Shown: positions 13,564-24,090 of the stretch, piece by piece | Position numbering within the stretch: the first letter of the stretch is position 1 | Layout of the letters: the number at the start of each line of letters is the position of its first letter | From: Gonocerus acuteangulatus | Taxonomy: Eukaryota > Arthropoda > Insecta > Hemiptera > Coreidae | Direction of reading: 5' to 3' | Assembly (NCBI GenBank): GCA_946811695.1 | Contig: OX328123.1 | Span: forward strand, 13,992,162 to 14,056,161 | DNA: 64,000 nucleotides | Notes under the pieces: model-generated | Database searches by the model: none | Seen by the model: only the letters and a program-made list of their open reading frames with translations | What the model was told of the DNA's origin: nothing | Made by a program: the position numbers and the translations under genes

Positions 13564-13861
13564 GTAAGTAGAAGGACAAAAATATTTCTAAACAGGTTTT
13601 TATAGTTTCTTGTACAAATAATTTGAAAAATAATCTTCTTATTTCTTCAAGCATCAATGGCAACTTATTTTATCAAAAGGTGCTTTTGATCTTAACACCT
13701 TATTATGCTATAATAAGGTTGATAGAATATTTCTCTGTGGTATTAAGTTTTAAATTGCTATATTGCTTTTTTAAGTATTTGGCATTTCTCAAAATATATC
13801 TACCCACATAAAATCAAACCTTGTTAAACATTTTTTAAAGAAATATTTCATTAGTTCTTAA

Positions 13862-13997
13862 AAGAATATTTCATAGGAAGGCAATAAGACAGCCTAAGTA
13901 AGCAATAATTAAAGAAATATTTCGTAGGAAGGCAATAAGACAGCCTAAGTAAGCAATAATTAAAGAAATATGTCGTAGTAAGGCAATAAGACAGCCG
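13862..13997 (+). repeat. 51-bp tandem repeat, about 2.6 copies
   Basis: GGCAATAAGACAGCC recurs at a 51-bp period (13880, 13931, 13982) with AAGTAAGCAATAATT between. It lies in intron 1 of the PAM2 gene. Confidence 0.85.
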
Positions 13998-14095
13998 GTT
14001 CTTGCCAATTGGCTTTCTATGTACGTTCAGACAATATGTAATTCAGTAAGCTTCACTTAGGTGTTATTAATTCCTATTTTTCGTTTATATTTGCC

Positions 14096-14679
14096 GGGTC
14101 TTGTTTAGAACAGGCCCGCCAGTGATTTTATAATGATATTTAGTAACTGTTACTATGTAATTTGATACCATCGATACAGAAATAAAAACACATGTTTAAA
14201 TACTATTTAATTTAGTATTGTTTGTGTATTTGCGGTTATAAAAGTATTAAACTATGAATATTTTTGATGTTTACGATTTATGCAAAGAAGAGCAACGAGC
14301 CAGGATTTTCTTTGTCGAAAGAGGAATTCTACCCAAGGAAAGATATTGTAAAAAAGGCCACATTATGATATTTTACGAAGAAAGGAAAAAATATAGATGC
14401 AACAAAAGAGAATGTCGGTTTGAATGTGGCGTGTATAAGGGTACGTTATTATATTTGATAAAATCCTTATTATATTTGATAAAATCCTTAAGGACATAGT
14501 AGAATTTTGGCCTCCAGATGTACTTGGAGGAACTGATTAAAATTATGATAATGTTTTTGGTTATGTGTAAAAAGTTTTTATTAAATAAATCATATGTTCC
14601 TTTAACCCATATTTTTTTATTTATCAATAAGTAACTGTTACTAGATAAAATCACTGGCGGGCCTGTTCTAAACAAGACC
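14096..14679 (+). mobile_element. Merlin-type DNA transposon, internally deleted
   Basis: Perfect 35-bp inverted ends (14097-14131 and 14645-14679, starting GGTCTTGTTTAGAACAGG) are flanked by the 9-bp direct repeat ATATTTGCC (14087-14095 and 14680-14688). Inverted ends starting GG with an 8-9 bp duplication fit Merlin (IS1016-related) elements, and the interior encodes a matching N-terminal domain. It lies in the first intron of the PAM2 gene. The perfect ends and duplication indicate recent mobility, in trans. Confidence 0.85.
14254..14499 (+). pseudogene. Merlin-type transposase N-terminal zinc-ribbon fragment
   Basis: An 81-codon frame reads FFVERGILPKERYCKKGH, then YRCNKRECRFECGVYKGT: a Cys-x3-His and Cys-x4-Cys zinc ribbon like the start of Merlin/IS1016 transposases. 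It then runs into a short tandem duplication (YLIKSLLYLIKSL) and stops. The DDE catalytic domain is absent, so this protein cannot transpose DNA by itself. Confidence 0.65.
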
Positions 14680-14783
14680 ATATTTGCCATTTAAATGTAG
14701 GTAAGTCGGAGTAATGCCTCGATGAATCGATGTTCGGTAGATAAAATAATTTTGCTCAGCCAAATATATAAAATCTTTTGACC

Positions 14784-16201
14784 GTCGCACGGTGGGCAAA
14801 ACGTCTATTTTACGGCGACAAAAGTCGAAAATATAATGTGGTCGTAAAAAATGAATTTACGTGTTAAAACGTGCTAAAGTCTTCTTTTCATTAAAAACAG
14901 AACAATTTTTTTTATCTAGTTTAAGCCAAACCTTTTTAGGACAATAAGGAAGGCAACCATTGCTAGTCACTTCCACTTCCTCTGTTTAGTCTTGTTCCTA
15001 CTACGGTCTTTGTAAGTTGATTTTAAAAATTGTGTGCAAATTTTATAAATTCTTTTCACAATTGATTTATTACCTAGTGGTATGTTCTTTATAAATACAT
15101 AATATATATCTAATAACAGAAAGCCATATCAAAGAAAAAAATATATTAATGAAGTTATTACTAGATTGTTCATATTTTGTTGATTGATACTCAAGTTTGA
15201 ATAAGGGTTAAAAAAAAGTTCCACAAAGTTCCAGTTCCAAATATTTTTTTCGAAAAGCCTTAAGCTTCTACTTTACTGTCTTGAGACTTTCAGCTCCCCC
15301 TTCTTCGCCCTTTTTATGTAAATTTAAATTTAGTTTAGGCAGCAGTCAGATAGAATCTGAAGAATCCGCGGCACACAGTGGGCGAAAATCGCCTTTTTGG
15401 TGGACAAAATTCAAAAAAATATTTTACAAATCAGCCATTTATTATTGTCTAGTATTATTTGGAAGAAGGTAAAATGTAAATATTTACTTTCTTGGATCAT
15501 GAACGGGCGCTGAAGGGAATATTAATCGGACTCTAAGAAAGGGAACATTTTTCCCAGTGTTTATTGCAGTTTTGTTCTTGTAATTACTTTTCCATTTTTT
15601 GAACAGAAACTTTATTTATTTTATAACTTAATTTCATGTTACCGATGTAGATGTAATTAGCCTATTGAAGTGTAGTTAACCATATGATCAATTTCAAGAA
15701 CTGTCATTAGAAAATGAGGCTGACGATACTGACTCTTCAGAAGAAAATGCTGAAGGATGTAGCAGTATAGAATCAGACAATGATTGATGGATAATTCGTT
15801 TTTAGTGGATAATATAATTGTATATATTTGTTATTATTAAAAAAAAAAAAAAAAAAAAATCAGTACAACTACTTTTAAGTTGCTAGACTATTTTTGTTAT
15901 TTATTTTCGAATTATAGCCTATGTATTATTTTTTATGAATATATGTATTATGTTCATGTAAATAATAGATGCAAATAGGTACTACTTAAATGTTCCGTAG
16001 ATTTACAAAATGTTTTCCCAATTTTTATCGATTATGTCAAAATATTTGTGTGTCTACAACATTTGTTTGTTGGATATACTAAAAACTATGGTCCAAAGTT
16101 TTGTATTAAATATTTTTACCTGCCTCAGTGACCTCAAAAATATTGAAAAACACAAAAATAATAATTTTGTCGGCCTAAAAGTGGATTTTTGCCCACTGTG
16201 C
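14784..16201. mobile_element. DNA transposon(s) with GCACAGTGGGC-type ends, superfamily uncertain
   Basis: Related end sequences occur three times. 14784 (GCACGGTGGGCAAAACG) and 15376 (CACAGTGGGCGAAAATCG) face right; 16201 faces left (GCACAGTGGGCAAAAATC on the minus strand). After the end motif each continues to a conserved GGC/GGTGGACAAAA-like block. The best pair is 15376-16201; 14784 may be an older outer copy. A short acidic open stretch before the TGA at 15785 (LSLENEADDTDSSEENAEG) may be a transposase C terminus. No clean target duplication was found. Confidence 0.55.
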
Positions 16202-16573
16202 TTCGGGGCATATTCATGATTTGTGTTAGGAGTAAACGCCCCTCCAGATAGACCGATTTTGCCGGTTAACGAAATCGCGTGAAGAACGATGAAACGTCAA
16301 GAAGAACTTGGAAACATGTTTTTAGAAGGCTATACACCACAGTTCATGGCGAAACAATTATTGTGGCCGCTATCTTGTTAAAACTTATATATTTATATAA
16401 CAATTTTTACAGGGGTAATTATCTGTATTTAGCAGGAATGTTTGATGAAGATATGAAGAATTTTAGGAAGTTACGTATTAGCTACAACTCAGGTTAAAGA
16501 ACCGGCTCTCAAAGATCTGGATCATCACCGGGTCAGAGATTTTTTGCCAACATGGCGGCGGGATTATGAATGA

Positions 16574-16705
16574 TTTGGGTTGACTAGAGTTTCGATATAA
16601 CCTTGAGTAAGCGCGTAGTACTTATGTTCATGGCATAATTGCTATAATGCGTTTCCACTCGATACGCTCGCTCAAGTTTATATCGAAACTCTAGTCAATC
16701 CAACT
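16574..16705. mobile_element. small MITE-like foldback
   Basis: Inverted arms of about 40 bp, with TTGACTAGAGTTTCGATATA near 16578 and its complement near 16680-16699, flank about 50 bp. A single arm of the same family recurs at 20513-20558 (ACTCTAGTCAATCCAAC), so it is a dispersed family. No protein is encoded. Confidence 0.65.
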
Positions 16706-17060
16706 TGTTGATAATATAGATCAGTGGTTTTTCGGTGGAAAATGCACCGATATAAAATTTAGAATAATATTCCGTTGTAGGTAAATTCCAAAGACGCATT
16801 TTCCTAGCAGAAATAACCACAGAACAAAGGACAAAAACAACAAACAACACTAAAAACTCAAACAATGGAAATAAATCAGAAATTAAACAAGATGGGTACC
16901 ACAAATAAAACCTACCTACCTATCTCTAACCTGCGTTGAAGCTAATACGTTAGTACATGTTGAGTGCAACATCAATAGCTACTTTCAATGCAAATAAAAC
17001 AATAACCGTTTAAATAATAATTTTCGTATATATATATTTTTTTTTTACTTTTAGTTTCAG

Positions 17061-17217
17061 AGAATTCTCTTCCCAGCCAGCCTTCTGCTAGTGTTGAAGA
17101 AGAAGAAACTATTCTGGCCTATATTCATGGAAATGATAACAAGGTCGAGTTGAATGTTAACGCTAAAGAATTCGTACCGAGATTCTCTACCGAAACCTCA
17201 ATCAACTCAGACTTTTT
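17061..17217 (+). CDS. PAM2-motif protein, exon 2 with the PABP-binding motif
   Basis: A long pyrimidine tract ending in tttcag precedes 17061 and a GTGAGT donor follows 17217. Only the third frame is open: two bases, 51 codons, two bases. It encodes predicted residues 11-61, with an acidic run (EEEE) and then LNVNAKEFVP at 17150-17179. That matches the PAM2 consensus (L-N-x-x-A-x-E-F-x-P), which binds the MLLE domain of cytoplasmic poly(A)-binding protein in Paip1/2, ataxin-2, Tob, eRF3 and USP10. The invariant Leu, Ala, Glu, Phe and Pro are all present. A role in mRNA translation, deadenylation or RNP granules follows from the motif, not from overall homology. Confidence 0.88.
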
Positions 17218-17281
17218 GTGAGTAGCAATTTTTATTTTCCCCCAAAACATCTATATTTTCTAGATAATATTTGATAATGAG

Positions 17282-17462
17282 AGGCCTGATAGCCGTGAGT
17301 GCTAAGGCATGAGAACACCTAGCCTAAATTCCTAGGATCGATTCCCACAAGGAATGGGGGTTTTTCATTCGAAAAAAGAAAATACATGAGGCCTATCCTA
17401 GCTAGAAAAGGTTGGTAACCTGTAGATAACCCGCCCTAAAATTCTTAGTTAATAAAACGTTA
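17282..17462 (+). mobile_element. tRNA-derived SINE (SINE-SL) in PAM2 gene intron 2
   Basis: The head reads GGCCTGATAGCCGTGAGTGC, TAAGGC and GGATCGATTCCCAC (box B), with the long-variable-arm layout of Ser/Leu tRNAs. The body contains AAAAGGTTGGTAACCTGTAG and ends ATTCTTAGTTAATAA. Sense orientation relative to the host gene. Confidence 0.7.
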
Positions 17463-17519
17463 AAATTTAAATAACATAATGCTAGTTGTTATACAGTTTA
17501 TTATTTATTTATTACTGAT

Positions 17520-17985
17520 AACACAGCCACACAAAAAAAAAATCATCTCCGAAGGCCTTGGTTCAAATTTGTTATAAAAACTCCAAGATTGGATGCATTA
17601 GAAACATATTAAATACTAAAATATAAGACAAAACGGGAATTTTTTTAGAAAAGTCATATTTAAAGGGCTGTAACTTCGCTCCAAATGGACCAATCAAGTG
17701 TGCTGAGGTGTAATTAAATACTAAATTAGTATTTTTAAGCACTAAAAGCCAGTACACTGGAAATAGTCGTTTAATTTGGTTACCAACTTGAATAAAAATA
17801 TTATAATGTAAAATATCCTAAATTTTTGAGTTTAGGGGGGTGGGGCTTAATCAAAAAGTGGAAGAGTTTTTCTGACCCCGGATTCGGATTAAGCGACCCC
17901 AAAACTATAAAGTAAACATGATCTGCTCTCTGGGTCCGGACCCAGATATTTTTTATTTTTTTTTTTGGTGTGTGGCTGTGTAATT
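17520..17985. mobile_element. MITE with CACAGCCACAC ends (family F)
   Basis: ACACAGCCACAC followed by an A run at 17521 is mirrored by a T run and GTGTGGCTGTGT near 17968-17980. The interior (GACCAATCAAG ... AGTATTT.TAAG.ACTAAAAG.CAGTAC) recurs at about 35900-36130 inside another element. Non-coding. Confidence 0.5.
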
Positions 17986-18177
17986 GATGAATCGAGGGCA
18001 GCCCCGATAGCCTCCCTGATGTGTGCTGAAACCGCGAGCACTCCTTCCCTACAGAGTGGATTTCCGCCAAGGGTAGTTGCTATTTTTCGGTAAATAGAAA
18101 AGGCATTAGCTTTATCCTGATTATACATGTGTCATAATCTGTGTTTGTTATTAATGGATGTTAAAATTTATAATAAA

Positions 18178-18401
18178 CTAGCTGTTACCCGGCGTGCCAT
18201 GCTACACCTACTTTCGGCATATAGAAGAGCCTAAAAAAATTATAAACCAAGAGAGTATTATTAAAATCTCATAGCACGAACCTGTAACTGTTTCGAACCC
18301 CGTGACTTCCCAACTTTGAGGAACCTAACCTATAACACCCCTCGTATTAAGATATACATGTATGCCAAGTTTGGTGAAAATCGGTCTAACGGAGTGGATT
18401 T

Positions 18402-18433
<32 letters not shown>

Positions 18434-19054
18434 GACATTATGACTGCAGCTGGTAGAGGTTTTTGACCTAGCTTACGGCACTCTCCAGATTAGGATCTAC
18501 CTGTGTACCGAGTTTAGTCAAAATCGGACGAACGGCGTGGATTTGTATGAAGTACAAACTTGCTGACAGACAGCTGGTAGACGTTTTTGACTTAGCCCTC
18601 GACACTCCCCAGATTAAGATCTACATGTGTACCGAGTTTAGTCGATATCGGACGAACGGTGTGGATTTGTATAAGGGACAGACATAATCGAACGAACGGT
18701 GTGAATTTGTATAAGGGACAAACATACAGACAGACAGTTATAAGACGTTTTTGACTTAGCCTACGACACTCCCCAGATTAAGATCTACATGTGTACCGAG
18801 TTTAGTCAAAATCGGACGAACGGTGTGGAGACGGTATCGAGTTTATTCAAAATCGGACGAACGGTGCGGATTTGTATAAGGCACAAACATACAGACAGAC
18901 AGCTGGTAGATTTTTTTGACCTAGCCTAGGAGATTTCCCGTATCAAGACCTACCTGTCTGCCAAGTTTGGTCCAAATCGGTCAAACGGTGTGGATTTGTA
19001 TAAGGAACAAACAAACAGAAAAACAGACAGACACGTGATTTTTATATATATAGA
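18178..19054 (+). repeat. dispersed repeat family C with internal tandem units
   Basis: It begins TAGCTGTTACCCGGCGTGCC and ends GATTTTTATATATATAGAT. The interior repeats a unit of about 115-120 bp several times: GACAGCTGGTAGA, TTTGACCTAGCC, CACTCCCCAGATTAAGAT, CGAGTTTAGTCAAAATCGG, GTGTGGATTTGTATAAGG. Such anonymous repeats are common in insects; I cannot assign a class. The apparent ORFs are by-products. Confidence 0.7.
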
Positions 19055-19354
19055 TGGAGAATAATTGAAGAGCTCACTGACAAAGGTGAATAACCCACAA
19101 TTCGAACAAACTGAGAAAATTTGAGTTACGAAGAATCTGAAAAAATTAGTTTTATTAATTAATTAATTATTAAAATCATTACTGTCACTACTATCCATTT
19201 TGTTTCATTTATTTATTCTGCTTCGCAAGTTTAGCGATTTGCCTCATTTTGTTTCAGATTCTTATTAACTTAAACTCCGATTTTCTCAGTTGGTTCGAAT
19301 TGTGGGTTTGTCACCTTTGGCACTGAGCCCTTCATTTATAAATATTATTATTAA

Positions 19355-19542
19355 ATTTTAATGTCCATTATTATTAACTACGAATTTTGGGACGGGTTAT
19401 CTATAGGTTACCACCCTTTTCTAATCAGGATAGGGCTGTTGCCTTTTCTTTTTTCTAAAGGAAAGCCACCACCCCATAGTGGTACCCCTTTGGCACGGAG
19501 TGTTAAGTGCTCACGCCTTAACGCTCACGGTCACCGGGCCTC
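19355..19542 (-). mobile_element. tRNA-derived SINE (SINE-SL) in PAM2 gene intron 2
   Basis: The minus strand starts GGAGGCCCGGTGACCGTGAG, with CGTTAAGGCGTGAGCAC, and runs to AAAAGGGTGGTAACCTATAG and AATAATAATGGACATT. Box B is damaged. Same family as 17282 and 36943. Confidence 0.7.
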
Positions 19543-19849
19543 CATATTTGTAAATAGACTTGTACCAGAAACTCATATAAGGCTATTATCACAGGTACTT
19601 ACAAGAACTATATGTAGGTCCATAGGAATTTTCGACCAATGATTCTTGTCCACCAGTTGGTTTAGCGTATTGTTGAGGATAGTTGGAATTACCACTTTTG
19701 CGCATTTATGCACATAAAAGTTAATAAATACACAAATAAAATTAAATTATGCGTATATTGTCTTTCACAGTAAATCACAAATTTGAATATTAAAAAATGG
19801 CAGGAACACTTTATAGCAACCACTCAAAAACAACTCTAGTTACCATCTG

Positions 19850-20040
19850 AGTAACCTCAGTCCAAAAGCCAGATGGGTTTATAACTAGCGTATGACTCGC
19901 TCGCGAACGATGCCCAAGGAACTAAGTGTCAACTTCCGTTGGCACAAAGCATGAGTACGCGAGCGAGTCGCCGCTACACCACCACTGTAGTTCTCCCTAA
20001 TTCATGCTAAGTCTGTTTTAAATGGCGCTATAGGCCTGAC
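19850..20040. repeat. GC-rich inverted repeat ACTCGCTCGCG
   Basis: ACTCGCTCGCG at about 19897 is mirrored by CGCGAGCGAGT at about 19958, 11-bp arms around about 50 bp. Related CGCTCGCTCA sequence occurs in the MITE at 16574 and at 20515. Confidence 0.55.
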
Positions 20041-20127
20041 AAGACCGCGCCATCTCGAGTGTTAAATAAATAAGAGGATCGTGTGCTTTGAATCAACATA
20101 ATTTTACCCAAATATAAAAGTAGGGCC

Positions 20128-20845
20128 TTTTTTCGAAGACCACATCCAGTTACTTTTGAAGTTGCAGTAGTGATTTTTAACAGTTACTCGTACTGGCTGA
20201 TAAGCATACTGATTAGATTACAGGTTCTTTGCTGGTTACCTATTACTACTTGACTCGTTATCTACGGTTATAATCCATATTAGATAATGACAAGCAATAT
20301 TTATTAATAAAAAGGTTAATATGATCGAAATCAATTCTCTCAACTATGAAAAAAGTTATTAAGCATTAAAGTTAACTGTTTTGCAGGTTATGAAGGATAA
20401 CATAAACAATGATATTTGTAAACATACATATTTTATTCCTTTTCTCTCTCTCTCTCTCTCTCTTTGGATAATTTACATTAATTTAGCGTTATGGGCATAC
20501 GTGTTAAGCGTTTCCGCTCGCTCAAAAAGATATCAAAACTCTAGTCAATCCAACTCGCTAATATTAATAGAATTCTATTATTTTTTGCGAGTAAGAAACC
20601 AATCGTTTTTTCCTTATCAGGAACATCACGAACTAATTGTAAAAGACCCATTTATTCTCACTAACATAAGCAGAGCTTTTTCACAATCAAAAGCTAATTC
20701 ACTGTTGAAGGTTACTTTACTCCCAGCAAGAATTGATCATAGGAATCCTCCAATAGAAATCCAAAGGAGTTATGCGCATGCGCTAAATCACTGTTATAAT
20801 CACAACTGCTACTTCAAAAGTAACTGGATGTGGTCTTCAAAAAAT
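20128..20845. mobile_element. DNA-transposon-like element with about 55-bp inverted ends
   Basis: GAAGACCACATCCAGTTACT at about 20135-20154 is mirrored at 20822-20841, and similarity extends over about 55 bp (20128-20184 against 20790-20845). A (CT)n tract lies near 20445-20464. The long open frame at 20381-20884 crosses the right end and shows no domain, so I treat it as chance. Confidence 0.6.
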
Positions 20846-20984
20846 TATCCTAAAAGTAGTGTTTTTGTGATATTAGCTCAATAGAAGAGTAATTAACTAA
20901 TGTTCTGGATGGACTAGGTTCAAAACTCGGGCGTGCATTAACTATTATATCTTCTAGTGTCATTGTTGGTGGGTTCGATTTGAG

Positions 20985-21170
20985 TTCCCATGCCGTCCCT
21001 AGGCTCACCCAGGCTTTAATTAATTTAGTAATGGATAAGTGCAAAGTGAGAAATCAGGCGACCGTATAGTGTGCTAGTGTGCTCAGTATAGTACTGAGCA
21101 CACTATCTCCCATGAATCAGTCCATGTAAAGAATCTCTCCCTTGTGGCCTTTTACGGGACTTGATTTTTT
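20985..21170 (+). mobile_element. SINE-I body fragment
   Basis: CCGTCCCTAGGCTCACCCAG, CTTTAATTAATT and GAGCACACTATC match the SINE-I body. A local inverted duplication near 21080-21105 (GTGTGCTCAGTATAGTACTG then AGCACAC) is unusual. The head is absent. Confidence 0.65.
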
Positions 21171-21551
21171 TTCTGGCTGTTCCCCGGTGTGCCATGCTAC
21201 ACCTATATTCTGCATCTAGAAAAGCAAAAATAAATTAGAGACCTAAAAGCTTTCGAAACCATGACCTCCGAACAGTGAGTCCTAGACGACTTGGATCTAG
21301 CCTATGACACTCCCCACATAAAGATCTACGTGTGTACCAAGTTTGGTCAAAATCGGTCAAACGGTGTGGATTTGTTTAAGGAACAAACACACAGACAACC
21401 AGCTGGTAGAAATATTTGACCTAGCCTATGACACTCCTCGTATCAAGACCTACCTGTGTGCCTAGTTTAGTCAAAATCGGTCAAACGGTGTGGATTTGCA
21501 TAAGGAACAAACAGATAGATAAACAAACAGACACGTGATTTTTATATATAT

Positions 21552-21554
<3 letters not shown>
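21168..21554 (+). repeat. dispersed repeat family C, short copy
   Basis: GGCTGTTCCCCGGTGTGCCA, two internal units and the end GTGATTTTTATATATATAG. It leads directly into (TA)n at 21551-21608. Confidence 0.7.
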
Positions 21555-21612
<58 letters not shown>

Positions 21613-21689
21613 GGCAATTTAAACCACCGTTATTTTCGTGATTTGTGGGCTCTGAAACGTCAAATTGCTATGATGATTAGATAGTTAGC

Positions 21690-22130
21690 CGTCGAGGTGA
21701 TAAGTAAAGATGGAATGGTTGGGATTCGGCTAAAGAAACCTCAATATGATTTTTGTTTAAAAAAAATCTATATTTTGGACGTTTCGGCTACTCATTGGTA
21801 GCCTTCGCCAGCTAAAATGACAAGAAAAACAGAAATTAATACAAAAAAAAAGTTTATAATTGAGATAAGTAACAGAACTATAAATACAATTGATTAACTT
21901 ATTATAAAAGAACAATTTGGTCTAAAATTCTTAGAATGAGTAGAATGAAAATCAGAAGAAACATAAAAAAAAAAGAAGAAAAAAGGCTATTACCATATAT
22001 TGAAGTTTATGTAAGTATATAGGTATGTAGGTGCTAATAGTAACAAACAGATAAGATACTACATACCTATGGAAATGCCTGGAGGCAGAGGAAGACCAAT
22101 GTTGACAGTTAAGTAACCAGGTTGACAGTT
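21690..22130. repeat. dispersed family G (hammerhead-bearing foldback), copy in PAM2 intron 2
   Basis: It contains GATGGAATGGTTGGGATTCG, CTCAATATGATTTTTGT, GACGTTTCGGCTACTC and, at 22080-22130, GCAGAGGAAGACCAATGTT, all matching 62652-62905. A duplicated TTGACAGTTAAGTAACC lies at 22100-22139. Confidence 0.6.
21775..21818 (-). ncRNA. hammerhead-like motif with one core mismatch
   Basis: Minus strand: CTGGCGA (expected CTGANGA), an extra A, stem II GGCTAC/GTAGCC, GAAACGTCC. Same family as 62652-62905. The A-to-G core change would be expected to abolish cleavage. Confidence 0.35.
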
Positions 22131-22265
22131 AAGTAACCGAACAAATTGCTAGTCGGCATTCATGGATTGCGCTATGAGGTCAAAATAGGCGGGGCTCCTA
22201 CTTATGAAGGAAATGTACTAAAATCTATGACTTTTTCAAATGTTGTTAATTTTTTTGTGTTTCAG

Positions 22266-23328
22266 GGAAAGCGATCCCGAACAAGCTCCCAAATCTTTGC
22301 CCAATCTAAAGAATGGTGACGATAATTACAAACCAATATTCATGAATGGAATGACGGAGAAGTTTATCCAAGGTCCCTACATGGGAAACGGAAGAGATCC
22401 AGAAATACCTTACTTGCGATACTTTTCCAACGGACAAGCTATAGATTTCTTCAACAAGAAGTACTTCGTTAACAGCAACTCTGGAGACATTCTCTTTAAA
22501 CCTTATGACGGCAATGACCAAAGTCAGGAATCTTACGGAGGTCCGCTTTTCACCAATGGCTGCGCGGATAACATTTTCAAGCCGCCGTTCATCAACGCTT
22601 TGGTGAGCGACATACTCTACAGGCAGTATCTTTCTGCGCTCTGGCCGAAATCTCCTTTGTACTACCCTCCCAGACGGGGTTCCGGAAAAGGCAGTTCCAT
22701 GTACGGAAACCAACGGAGCTACAATCGAGAAGATGGTACAAGAACCAAGAAAACAGACAGAACCATGCAGAATTTCCCGCCATCCAATGGATCGAATGAC
22801 GAATGGTTTTTGGATGAAGATACATCATCAGAAGCTCAGAAAGAAACTCCACCAGATCTAAAGGCCTCTCCGAAGATAACCCTAAAGTGCGCAGAGTTAG
22901 AACCACCTGTATATCTGGACACTGAAGAAATCAATTCATTACAAAATAAGGAAATAATTACAGATGAAAGAAACAGAAAAGGATTGGTCATAGACCAAAA
23001 CAAATTACCACATAAAAATAATATTTTACAACCATTAAACAAATATAACAAAGATATTACCCAAAGAAACGGTTGTTCGTTAAAGGATAATAAAAATGAA
23101 TTACACACAGAACGCCAAACCCCATTTTTGGAGGGTATAGTTTATAGAGAAAACAACACAACTCCTGAAGAAAAACGAGATTCGAACAGTCAAAATACTA
23201 TAAATGGTCAATTGCCACCTGCTTCATTTTCTTCAGGATTAATAGAGGAACAAAGATTTGATCCTGACAAAGAGAATACAGTAGAAGACAACATCTTCCA
23301 GAATGAGCAAAATACAATGCACTCGTAA
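22266..23328 (+). CDS. PAM2-motif protein, exon 3 with 14-residue aromatic/NG repeats and acidic tail
   Basis: The acceptor tttttgtgtttcag precedes 22266, and one base completes the Leu codon begun in exon 2. The frame then stays open for 353 codons to a TAA at 23326, giving a 415-residue protein. Residues 85-197 (22333-22671) are about eight degenerate 14-residue repeats, roughly [PY]-[FYL]-x-N-G-x-x-x-[DE]-x-[IL]-[FY]-K-P, for example PLFTNGCADNIFKP and YFVNSNSGDILFKP. A basic Ser/Gly/Arg stretch and a long polar, charged, probably disordered tail follow. No signal peptide or membrane segment is seen. I do not recognise the family beyond PAM2: the repeats match none of the PAM2 proteins I know (Paip2, Tob, USP10, ataxin-2). 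The stop overlaps a donor-like GTAAGT at 23325, so the 3' end may be alternatively spliced. Confidence 0.85.
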
Positions 23329-23365
23329 GTTAATAAAGGAAAACAAAAATATATATATTTATCAG

Positions 23366-23468
23366 AATATTTCTTGGAAGAGAAGAAGAAGCATCCATAA
23401 TGAATGAAAACATGAAACTCCTTAACAAGAAGAACTCCCAGGAATGCAATTTCTTCCTTGAAGAATAA
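23366..23468 (+). CDS. possible alternative last exon of the PAM2 gene
   Basis: If the GTAAGT at 23325 is used as a donor and the tttatcag ending at 23365 as an acceptor, a 41-nt intron is removed. The frame then continues 33 codons beyond the shared Ser codon, to TAA at 23466, adding a Lys/Glu/Asn-rich tail and making a 448-residue protein. A 41-nt intron is shorter than usual insect minima, and 33 open codons could be chance. This is an inference. Confidence 0.25.
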
Positions 23469-23469
23469 A

Positions 23470-24090
23470 CTGAAGAAGAAGAAATCAAAGAAGATATTTA
23501 AATCACAAACGAAGATAATATTGTTATTTTTTATGTCATGTGCATTGCAGAAAGACCTTTTTCTTAAGTATTGTGTTAGTCAATAACTGTATAAAATAAA
23601 TTTCTTTATAAAACATTTATATTTTATGCTCATATAGGAATGCATACAGTAATGAAAAAAACAGTGACACAAGTCAAAAAAAAAATAATAATAAAAAATT
23701 ACAAAAAAAAATAATATCAGCACTGATTTTCTTTAAATTTAACATTCAAATCCTGATTAGACAAGGAAAAATCAAAATCTATTTTCAAATCATTCAAAAA
23801 TCATATTATTTCAATCAATATCACTGTTGAATTGAGATAAATTTACGTTTTGAAGATGTCAGTATAATTTTTTTCAGGTCCAATCAGGATTTCAATGAGT
23901 AATTTCAAATATATCAGTGCTGATGTAAAGTTGGATGAAAAATAAAACATTATTTTATGTTCAATGGTAAAAGTTTGGGAATTATTTACACTTAATTTTT
24001 TACACTGGGGGAACAAAAAACAAAACTCTGGCTAGACATAGTTGTTCTATATTTTATAAACTCTCATTTTTTAATTTCCTCCTACCACAA

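Noticed and set aside
14373..14690. 105-codon minus-strand frame
   Set aside because: It is antisense to the Merlin zinc-ribbon fragment and runs into the terminal inverted repeat.
20381..20884. 167-codon plus-strand frame
   Set aside because: It crosses a (CT)n tract and the right end of an inverted-repeat element, with no domain and no conserved segment.
22306..23108. Minus-strand frames of 90-135 codons
   Set aside because: They lie opposite PAM2 exon 3, which has matched splice phases and motif evidence; no splice or domain support on the minus strand.
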